A DNA stretch of 64,000 nucleotides, from assembly GCA_902494715.1 (NCBI GenBank), contig CABUUJ010000003.1, forward strand, positions 1 through 64,000, given 5' to 3'. Made by a program: the position numbers and the translations under genes. Positions 1 to 5,845 of this stretch are shown here, piece by piece (within the stretch, counting starts at the first letter, position 1; every line of letters starts with the position of its first letter). The stretch is from an uncultured Collinsella sp. GTDB taxonomy: Bacteria; Actinomycetota; Coriobacteriia; Coriobacteriales; Coriobacteriaceae. The notes below the pieces were generated by a model. That model was not told the origin of the DNA. It worked only from the letters and a program-made list of their open reading frames with translations, and searched no databases.

Positions 1-38
1 ATTCATATGGTTTTAGTATAGGAAAAGGAATTTCTCGG

Positions 39-56
39 GGCCGCCTCTCGGCGGCC
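39..56. repeat. Short perfect hairpin near window edge
   Basis: GGCCGCC, a TCTC loop and GGCGGCC form a perfect 7-bp stem. Neither flank has a clear T tract, so it is only a possible terminator for a gene lying left of the window. Confidence 0.35.
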
Positions 57-416
57 TTGCGAAAAACAAATCCAAGTTAGACCATTTCAAATGGTTCGAT
101 GTCTGCCCGGATGCGACACTGAATGTGTCCATCCTCGCAGTATCCGGTTCTCAAGGTGCACGCCCCGCGGCTGATCCGGTTCGACCGGGCCGCGCGGCAA
201 GGAGATATATTGCCAGACCGCGAAGCAATGTGGGACGTCAATTCCACTCTTCACAAGTCCTACACAACACATCGCTTCCTATATAAGTCATAGAAAGGCT
301 AGTGCAGAAGTACTGCACGTATCCGATGATGACCCTTCGGTTAAGAGATATATAAAGATCGGTCACCTGTAACTGTCTATCTACCCGCGCTTTTGCTATA
401 TAAACCAGCGCTTTAG
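57..416. other. Intergenic stretch without a gene
   Basis: I find no convincing coding frame here. Three TATATAA-like elements (about 281-287, 347-353 and 395-402) and an inverted repeat GTGCAG/CTGCAC at 302-318 suggest promoter or operator DNA, perhaps for a gene left of the window. This is inference from base composition and symmetry only. Confidence 0.3.
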
Positions 417-454
417 ATAAAAAGAGGGAGCGCCGCGCACAGCGCGACACTCCC
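417..454 (-). terminator. Rho-independent terminator of infC-rpmI-rplT
   Basis: On the minus strand, 22 bases after the rplT stop, a 13-bp stem (two G-T wobbles, 3-base loop, 426-454) is followed by TCTTTTT. It is correctly placed to end the ribosomal-protein operon. Confidence 0.85.
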
Positions 455-475
455 CTAGCGATTCAAGAGAATCAA

Positions 476-835
476 TTAGGCCTCGAGAGCCTTCTTGGCA
501 ATGGTAGCCAGCTCGTTGAAGGACTCGATGTCCTCGTAAGCCATCTGAGCCAGGACCTTACGATCGAGCTCGATGCCAGCAACCTTCAGGCCGTGCATGA
601 ACTGAGAGTAAGAGATGTCGTTCAGGCGAGCAGCAGCGTTGATACGGGTGATCCAGAGAGAACGGATCTCGCGCTTCTTGTTGCGGCGATCACGATACTG
701 ATACTGCAGGGAGTGCTGGACCTGCTCTTTAGCATGCTTGTAAGTACGCGAAGCGGCACCGTAGTAACCCTTCGCACGGTGCATAACGGTACGGCGCTTC
801 TTCTTGGCGGCAACAGCGCGCTTAATACGTGCCAT
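476..835 (-). CDS. rplT: 50S ribosomal protein L20
   Basis: This 119-residue basic protein starts MARIKRAVAAKKKRRTV and carries the typical L20 segment RAKGYYGAASRTYKHAKEQV. L20 binds 23S rRNA early in large-subunit assembly, and in Bacillus it also represses its own operon at the infC leader. It is the last gene of infC-rpmI-rplT and is followed directly by a strong terminator. Length and order match the conserved bacterial operon. An AGGAG ribosome site lies upstream of the ATG. Confidence 0.98.
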   Translation of the reverse strand: MARIKRAVAAKKKRRTVMHRAKGYYGAASRTYKHAKEQVQHSLQYQYRDRRNKKREIRSLWITRINAAARLNDISYSQFMHGLKVAGIELDRKVLAQMAYEDIESFNELATIAKKALEA

Positions 836-880
836 GTTCTATCAACTCCTAGACGGTAAAACGAAAAACGGGACGCGAAC

Positions 881-1072
881 TTAGGCGAGACGCGACTTGA
901 TGACCTTGCGGTCGGCAGCGGCGATCTCGGTCTCCTGACGGAAGCCACGCTTACGCTTGGTGGACTTCTTGCTCAGGATGTGGCTCTTGAAAGCCTTGGC
1001 GCGCATAAGCTTGCCGGTACCAGTCTTGCGGAAACGCTTCTTGGTGCCGCTGTGGGACTTCATCTTAGGCAT
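881..1072 (-). CDS. rpmI: 50S ribosomal protein L35
   Basis: This 63-residue, lysine/arginine-rich protein begins [20 protein letters not shown], the L35 signature. It is the middle gene of the infC-rpmI-rplT operon, with short gaps on both sides (32 bases after infC, 45 before rplT). TAAGGAG lies a few bases before the ATG. The function in the large ribosomal subunit follows from the family. Confidence 0.98.
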   Translation of the reverse strand: MPKMKSHSGTKKRFRKTGTGKLMRAKAFKSHILSKKSTKRKRGFRQETEIAAADRKVIKSRLA

Positions 1073-1104
1073 GAAATACTCCTTAATCGGTTACAGAACA
1101 CTAG

Positions 1105-1659
1105 TTACTTGGTATCGCTTGCCGCTTTATCCTCATCGAAGGCGCCCTTAATCGGGGCGAGCAGCATAAGCATGTTACGGCCTTCCATCTTAGGCTTGGA
1201 CTCGACCGTAGCGTAAGGCTTAAGATCCTCGGCGAGACGCTCGAGAACGTTAAGACCCTGCTCCGGGTGAGCCATCTCACGGCCGCGGAACATGATGGTG
1301 ATCTTAACGCGTGCGCCCTTCTTGAGGAAACGCAGAACGTGGCCCTTCTTGGTCTCGTAGTCACCAACGTCGATCTTGGGTCGGAACTTCATTTCCTTGA
1401 CCTCGACCTTGGACTGGTTCTTACGAGCGGCCTTGGCCTTCATGGCCTGCTGGTACTTGAACTTACCGTAGTCCATGACCTTGCAGACCGGCGGCTCCGC
1501 GTTGGGAGCGATCTCGACCAGGTCGAGACCCTGATCGTCGGCGACGCGCTGGGCATCGCGGATGGCGAACAGGCCGAGCTGAGAGCCATCGACGCCAATC
1601 AAACGGCACGAAGATGCAGTGATCTCGTCGTTGATGCGGGTGTCATCAGACTTAGCTAT
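1105..1659 (-). CDS. infC: Translation initiation factor IF-3, probable AUA start
   Basis: The protein has the IF-3 N-domain (TRINDEITASSCRLIG, then DLVEIAPNAEPPVCKVMDYG) and C-domain (EMKFRPKIDVGDYETKKGH, FRGREMAH). IF-3 binds the 30S subunit and proofreads start codons. I place the start at ATA 1657-1659 (184 residues). A perfect GGAGG (1668-1672) sits 8 bases before it, while the upstream in-frame ATG at 1672-1674 has no Shine-Dalgarno and itself overlaps the GGAGG. Rare start codons on infC (AUU in E. coli) are a known autoregulation device. If the ATG were used, the gene would extend to 1674 (189 residues). Confidence 0.93.
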   Translation of the reverse strand: MAKSDDTRINDEITASSCRLIGVDGSQLGLFAIRDAQRVADDQGLDLVEIAPNAEPPVCKVMDYGKFKYQQAMKAKAARKNQSKVEVKEMKFRPKIDVGDYETKKGHVLRFLKKGARVKITIMFRGREMAHPEQGLNVLERLAEDLKPYATVESKPKMEGRNMLMLLAPIKGAFDEDKAASDTK

Positions 1660-1667
1660 TTTCCCTA

Positions 1668-1672
1668 CCTCC
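1668..1672 (-). promoter_or_regulatory. Shine-Dalgarno that decides the infC start
   Basis: GGAGG is placed 8 bases before ATA 1657-1659. It overlaps the only nearby ATG, so that ATG cannot use it. This is the main reason for calling a non-canonical start. Confidence 0.65.
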
Positions 1673-1680
1673 ATTCATAA

Positions 1681-1813
1681 AAAAATAACCCGGCGCTTCT
1701 TTGCAGCCAGGTCGTACACATAGACATCCTCGATTTGAGGAAGTGAATCTAAGTTGTATGACCAGTCAGCTGCTCATTGGCGCCAAAAGGTGGGAACCCT
1801 CGGGTTCCTCTTT
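1681..1813 (-). promoter_or_regulatory. Candidate infC leader (L20-type attenuator)
   Basis: The infC 5' region on the minus strand contains GGAACC/GGTTCC (1793-1808) and GGCGCC (about 1780-1785). It ends in GAAGCGCCGGGTT followed by A and seven T (1679-1699), just before the ribosome site. AACCC and GGCGC upstream can pair, nested, with GCGCC and GGGTT downstream, giving a long-range terminator. In Bacillus the infC operon is controlled by such a premature terminator responding to L20. Here this is inferred from pairing only. Confidence 0.5.
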
Positions 1814-1876
1814 AGGGCATTGCGGGAACAACGCCTTGTGGATAATAACACGCGCAGCGCGTTATCACATTACGTA

Positions 1877-1944
1877 CACGAAAAAGGGGTCGCAACCCCC
1901 TTGAATGCTCTCTTGCATGTATGGTGCCCGAGGCGAGACTCGAA
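1877..1944. repeat. Partial duplicate of tRNA-Leu 3' end plus terminator
   Basis: This 68-base block nearly repeats 2060-2128, with a single-base indel and a few substitutions. It contains the tRNA 3' part from the T-loop TTCGA through CCA (1922-1944) and the downstream terminator hairpin (about 1881-1902). It cannot make a tRNA. It may be a remnant of site-specific integration at the tRNA 3' end, or of a local tandem duplication. Confidence 0.75.
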
Positions 1945-2059
1945 GGGTCTTCGCTTCGCGAAGCCCCGGGCTTCGGGCGCATGGCGCCCTCGCCACGCTC
2001 CGCTACAAACAGGCCACAGGCCTGTTTGCTTAACGCTCCGCGCGCTCACGCGAGTTCGG
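1945..2059. other. Palindrome-rich spacer between tRNA-Leu fragment and tRNA
   Basis: There is no gene here. It holds several hairpins: CTTCGC/GCGAAG near 1950-1964, CCCGGG- and GGCGCC-type symmetries, and a perfect 9-bp stem AAACAGGCC/GGCCTGTTT at 2007-2027. It may be decayed DNA between two attachment-like repeats. Confidence 0.5.
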
Positions 2060-2063
2060 CACG

Positions 2064-2086
2064 AAAAAGGGGGCTGCAACCCCCTT
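2064..2086 (-). terminator. Terminator downstream of tRNA-Leu
   Basis: On the minus strand AAGGGGG, a 6-base loop and CCCCCTT are followed by further T residues, 20 bases past the CCA end of the tRNA. Confidence 0.75.
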
Positions 2087-2105
2087 GAACGCTCACTTGC
2101 ATGTA

Positions 2106-2192
2106 TGGTGCCCGAGGCGAGACTCGAACTCGCACGTTGTTGCCAACGGTGGATTTTGAGTCCACTGCGTCTGCCAATTCCGCCACTCGGGC
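2106..2192 (-). tRNA. tRNA-Leu (anticodon CAA)
   Basis: The minus strand reads GCCCGAGTGGCGGAATTGGC and ends CTCGGGCA-CCA. The anticodon stem GTGGA/TCCAC encloses CTCAAAA, giving anticodon CAA. A long variable arm (CGTTG/CAACG) makes it a class II tRNA, as expected for leucine, and the T-arm holds TTCGAGT. CCA is encoded at 2106-2108. A small palindrome (CACGCA/TGCGTG, 2193-2205) lies directly upstream. Confidence 0.97.
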
Positions 2193-2231
2193 ACGCAATG
2201 CGTGAGTTAGTTTATCACAGCTTTCTACCGA

Positions 2232-3665
2232 TTAGTCCGAAAATGGAACTTCGAGCATTTCGATGAGTTCGACCGTGCGGAGCATCTCGCGCTGACGGCA
2301 TCCGCGACCGTCGACCGAAGCCTCACCCATCTGGTTATCGTAGGGGTCCTCGCGCATGCCGTCAAAGACAGGTTCAAACCCCGCCTGGAACCGACAGTTT
2401 GCCACCATGCGCCACGGGTCGAGATTGCCAAAATAGTGGCGGCGGCGCCATTCCTCCCCCATCCTGCGAGCAGAAGATCCAAATGACACGTCGGCGTTGA
2501 GCCAACCGGTCTGCGGCGTATAGAACTCTGCCCAGTCGTGCGACCCCACCGAATCGGGCGCAACGTACAGGCCGCTCTGCCAACGGGCAGGCACGCCCGC
2601 GATACGGCACATGGTGATAAACGTGAGCGCCATAACGCCGCAATCGCCGCGGAGCGAATGCGCGCAGTCATCGGCAATAGATCCCAAAAGCAAGTACGGC
2701 GGCTGATAGCGATAGTCGATATGCTGCGTCAGATAATCATAGATAGCACGGGCGCGATCGAGCGGATCCTCGAGTCCGTCAACAACACCGGCCGTCAGCT
2801 GCTGCAGATACGGCGTGAATGCAATGTGCGGACGGTCCTCGGAAATATCTTCGGGCAACGGCGCGCCCATACAGGGATGCGCCGGAAGTGCACCCCCATA
2901 GATATCGCGATAAGCGGCATCGATTTGATAGCGATAGGTCACCGAGAATGTGCGATCGGTCGAGGAGACCCACGAGGCAGTACGCGCCGAGGCGCTCGCA
3001 GGAGCAATGGCCCCCTCCGGCGTCATATCAAGTATCTCGACCTGGGACTGCTGGCGGCAGGCGGCGGCAACGGGAAGCCACGCGCGAACGGTCTCTCCCT
3101 CCAGAGCCCCGGGGACAGACACGCATGCCTTAAGCGTAATGGTGCGAGACAGCCCGCCCTGCGACTCCATCTCCTCGAGCATCTGGTTGCGCAGCACAAT
3201 TCCATCCGCAGAATCGGGACGCAGACCCGGAACCTCCTTGGGATACACGCGCAAAGAATCAAGGAAGTTGTCAAGAACGAACAGCTCGCCATCGATAAAG
3301 CGCCAATCGATACGCTTGCGGTCAATCAGGTCGTCAAACTGCTCTTCGGTAAACTCAGGCCACTCCTCGCGGATCATCTCGATAGCCCGATCACGCGACA
3401 CCGAAAAATGAAGCGGCGTCTCGATCATGCGATACCGCTCGGCGCGAACGCAGGCAGCCAGCGAAGGCTCAGGGTTCTGCTCCAAAAGGCGATCGCAGGC
3501 GACAACAGCCTGCGTCAAATACCCGGCATCCTTAAGACGAAGAATCTCAGGCGGTAGCCCAATATCGAGATGGCGAAAGTCATCGCAGCAAACATCAACA
3601 GAGCAACCAACAGGACCCTCGTCAACAACCTTCCCATCCGAAGGCAGCACATTAATAACAGCCAT
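2232..3665 (-). CDS. Transglutaminase-like (papain-fold) protein
   Basis: This 477-residue protein has a C-terminal transglutaminase-like domain with the expected Cys-His-Asp triad: C342 in RGDCGVMAL, H376 in GSHDWAEFY and D392 in LNADVSFG. Family members act as proteases or cross-linking/deamidating enzymes; the substrate here is unknown. The N-terminal half (about residues 1-280) is not recognised. There is no signal peptide, so it is probably cytoplasmic. The start at ATG 3665 has TTGGAG about 7 bases upstream, and the open frame upstream of it lacks a ribosome site. The gene is monocistronic, followed 39 bases later by tRNA-Leu on the same strand. Confidence 0.8.
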   Translation of the reverse strand: MAVINVLPSDGKVVDEGPVGCSVDVCCDDFRHLDIGLPPEILRLKDAGYLTQAVVACDRLLEQNPEPSLAACVRAERYRMIETPLHFSVSRDRAIEMIREEWPEFTEEQFDDLIDRKRIDWRFIDGELFVLDNFLDSLRVYPKEVPGLRPDSADGIVLRNQMLEEMESQGGLSRTITLKACVSVPGALEGETVRAWLPVAAACRQQSQVEILDMTPEGAIAPASASARTASWVSSTDRTFSVTYRYQIDAAYRDIYGGALPAHPCMGAPLPEDISEDRPHIAFTPYLQQLTAGVVDGLEDPLDRARAIYDYLTQHIDYRYQPPYLLLGSIADDCAHSLRGDCGVMALTFITMCRIAGVPARWQSGLYVAPDSVGSHDWAEFYTPQTGWLNADVSFGSSARRMGEEWRRRHYFGNLDPWRMVANCRFQAGFEPVFDGMREDPYDNQMGEASVDGRGCRQREMLRTVELIEMLEVPFSD

Positions 3666-3772
3666 ACCAAAACTCCAAGTCACTAGAACCCTTGAAGCCC
3701 ATTGTAGCGAGATAAAAAAGAAAGCCCCAACAAAGGAGCCATCAACACCGCTGAACGGTAGCAAAAATGAAA

Positions 3773-3953
3773 TCAGCCCAGTAACCCTGCGGCGTTAAAC
3801 GAAGGAAGCCCCGTCCCCCGGAACTGTTTCCTTGGCGCGACTTCTGGCGAAGCCAGGGCAAATTATTCAGCCCAGTAACCCTGTAGCGAGTTAACAAAGG
3901 AGGCCCCGTTTCCCCGGAGCTGATTCCGTCGCGCGACTTCTGGCGAAGCCAGG
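3773..3953. repeat. Two tandem copies of a ~95-bp intergenic repeat
   Basis: Copy one (3773-3866) and copy two (3867-3953) share the starts TCAGCCCAGTAACCCTG, the block GGCCCCGT/AGCCCCGT and the hairpin CTTCTGGCGAAGCCAGG. They differ by scattered substitutions and a small length change. No coding frame is evident in the 3666-4014 gap. Copy two merges into the large inverted repeat at 3899-3992. Confidence 0.75.
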
Positions 3954-3992
3954 TGAGCGCGAGGGAAACAGCGTAGGGGAAACGGGGCCTCC
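3899..3992. terminator. 17-bp perfect inverted repeat after the aldolase gene
   Basis: Arms 3899-3915 and 3976-3992 are exact reverse complements, separated by 60 bases that contain their own small hairpin (CTGGC/GCCAG). It lies 22 bases past the fba stop. On the minus strand it is followed by TTTGTT, so it can act as a terminator. The arm and loop size are unusual for one. Confidence 0.55.
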
Positions 3993-4014
3993 AGCGGGAA
4001 AGTTAAACCGCTAC

Positions 4015-4881
4015 TTACGCCTTGTTGACGGAGCCAAACTCCTCCATGAGCTCCTTGGTGCGAGCAACGATGTTGTCGCGACCAGGCTTGAGGAGCTTGC
4101 GGGGGTCAAAGCCCTTGCCCTGCTGATCCTTGCCGGCCTCGATGTACTCGCGGACGCCCTTGGCGAAGACGAGCTGCAGGTCGGTGTTGACGTTGATCTT
4201 GGAGATGCCCAGGGAGATGGCCTTCTTGATCTGATCCTCGGGGATGCCGGTGCCACCGTGCAGAACGAGGGGCAGGTCACCGGTCTGAGCCTTGATCTCG
4301 CCCAGGCGCTCGAAGGAAAGGCCAGCCCAGTCGGCAGGGTACACGCCGTGGATGTTGCCGATGCCGCAGGCGAGGAAGTCGACGCCCAGGTCAGCGATCT
4401 GCTTGCACTCAGCAGGATCAGCGAGCTCGCCGCTGGAGGTCACGCCGTCCTCGGTGCCGCCGATGCCGCCGACCTCGGCCTCGATGGACATGCCCTTGGA
4501 GTGGGCAAGCTCAACGAGCTCCTTGGTGCGGTCGAGGTTAAGCTGGAAGGTCTCCTCGTGAGAGCCGTCATACATGATGGACGTGAAGCCGGCCTCGATG
4601 CACTTGAAGCAGTCCTCGTAAGAACCGTGATCGAGGTGAAGGGCGACGGGAACGGTAACGCCCGTGGCCTCGACGGCAGCCTTGACCATGTCGGCGCAGA
4701 CCTTGAAACCGCCCATCCACTTAGCGGCACCAGCGGTGCACTGAAGGATCAGCGGAGACTTGGCCTCCTCGGCGGCCTGGAGAATAGCCAGGGTCCACTC
4801 GAGGTTGTTGGTGTTGAAGGCACCGAGACCGTACTTGCCGGCCTCGGCCTTCTTGAGCATGTCTGCTGCGTTGACGAGCAT
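4015..4881 (-). CDS. fba: Class II fructose-1,6-bisphosphate aldolase
   Basis: The enzyme splits fructose-1,6-bisphosphate into DHAP and glyceraldehyde-3-phosphate in glycolysis, using a divalent metal. The 288-residue protein carries the class II marks: AFNTNNLEW near the start, the metal-ligand segment VALHLDHGSYEDC, EAEVGGIGGTEDG, GIGNIHGVY, HGGTGIPEDQI and SKINVNTDLQ. The start at ATG 4881 (MLVNAADML) is chosen because CAGGAGG lies 8-9 bases upstream, and a longer in-frame ATG at 4977 lacks one and would add unrelated residues. It appears to be transcribed alone. Several of these genes act on tagatose or sulfo-sugar phosphates, but glycolytic aldolase is the simplest call. Confidence 0.93.
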   Translation of the reverse strand: MLVNAADMLKKAEAGKYGLGAFNTNNLEWTLAILQAAEEAKSPLILQCTAGAAKWMGGFKVCADMVKAAVEATGVTVPVALHLDHGSYEDCFKCIEAGFTSIMYDGSHEETFQLNLDRTKELVELAHSKGMSIEAEVGGIGGTEDGVTSSGELADPAECKQIADLGVDFLACGIGNIHGVYPADWAGLSFERLGEIKAQTGDLPLVLHGGTGIPEDQIKKAISLGISKINVNTDLQLVFAKGVREYIEAGKDQQGKGFDPRKLLKPGRDNIVARTKELMEEFGSVNKA

Positions 4882-4921
4882 AAAAGAAACCTCCTGTAAG
4901 GTTGCTCCGATAACGCCTGTG

Positions 4922-4949
4922 ATTTTACCACGGCGTATCCGAGCATAAA
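4922..4949 (-). promoter_or_regulatory. Candidate fba promoter
   Basis: On the minus strand, TTTATG (4944-4949), 16 bases and TAAAAT (4922-4927) precede fba by about 40 bases. The -10 match is good and the -35 match is weak. Confidence 0.4.
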
Positions 4950-5075
4950 CGTTCGTTTGTTCACGAATATCGTCCAAACAGACTTTTTTTGACCGTTTGC
5001 CCTACGGAATCGACCCGTTGGGGAAAATATCTTGACGTTTGGACGCTTCTCGTGCTTCAGAAGCTGACTACAAAG

Positions 5076-5759
5076 CTACATCTGCATGAAAGGGTTCCGC
5101 ATAAGCTCGCGTGCCACAGTGGTCGAATCGCCATGGCCGGTTAGGCAAACGGTATCGGGCGGGAGAAGCCGGGCGAGCTTGGAGAGCGAGCGCAGAATCG
5201 CCGCCTCGTCTCCTCCAGAAAGATCGGTGCGGCCGTGGCTGCCCGGGAATAGTGTATCGCCCACAAAGGCAATGTTCCCCTGCTCGGTGGCAGCAAACAA
5301 GACAATGCCACCCGGCGTATGCCCGGGCGCCTCGATAACCTGCAGGCAAATGTCGCCTAGTTCAATGGTATCGCCCTCGGCAAGCAGCCGCGTCGGCTCG
5401 CCCGGATCGGGCGTCTCGATGCCCCACATCGCTCGCTGCTCCTCTATATTCGCATGCGGCACAGTCGCATCCTTAACACACAGCTCGTACAAGGCGTCAG
5501 CGCCAACGGCGGCCCGAACTCCGGCTACACCGCCAACATGGTCGGCATGACCGTGCGTGCAGACGGAACCGAGCACATGCACGCCAGGGTGTTCGGCTCG
5601 GATGTGCGCAACGAGGTTTTCGCCTTCCCAAGCGGGATCGATAATCAAGCATTCGCCACTCGAAATAACGGCGTAACTGTTGGTCTGGATGGGCCCGTTT
5701 ACAAGCACCTCAATCGAAGCCGTACCCCGAGGGGTTAAGTCCAAAGCCGCAGCGTCCAT
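5076..5759 (-). CDS. MBL-fold metallo-hydrolase (glyoxalase II-like)
   Basis: This 227-residue metallo-beta-lactamase-fold protein has the metal motif THGHADHVGG, EAPGHTPGGIVLF, FVGDTLFPGSHGRTDL and LTGHGDSTT. This is the layout of the small glyoxalase-II-like hydrolases that cleave thioesters such as acyl-glutathione analogues. The real substrate is not evident. AAGGAGGG precedes the ATG. It lies 86 bases downstream of rel on the same strand and may be cotranscribed with it, as in many Actinobacteria. Confidence 0.87.
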   Translation of the reverse strand: MDAAALDLTPRGTASIEVLVNGPIQTNSYAVISSGECLIIDPAWEGENLVAHIRAEHPGVHVLGSVCTHGHADHVGGVAGVRAAVGADALYELCVKDATVPHANIEEQRAMWGIETPDPGEPTRLLAEGDTIELGDICLQVIEAPGHTPGGIVLFAATEQGNIAFVGDTLFPGSHGRTDLSGGDEAAILRSLSKLARLLPPDTVCLTGHGDSTTVARELMRNPFMQM

Positions 5760-5845
5760 GTGTGCGCCCTCCTTCTATAAACGTCGAGGCATCAAACGAT
5801 GCCCCGAACGTAGCCAATATCATTACTGTCGCGCGCTCGTCACGC

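Noticed and set aside
1754..2266. Frame through the tRNA-Leu region
   Set aside because: It reads through a tRNA gene, its duplicate and a terminator, so it cannot be a protein gene.
3427..3798. Plus-strand frame overlapping the transglutaminase start
   Set aside because: It is basic, Ser/Thr/Arg-rich sequence with no ribosome site and is opposite a coding region.
3773..3953. CRISPR-like array
   Set aside because: There are only two long imperfect copies with no unique spacers and no cas genes.
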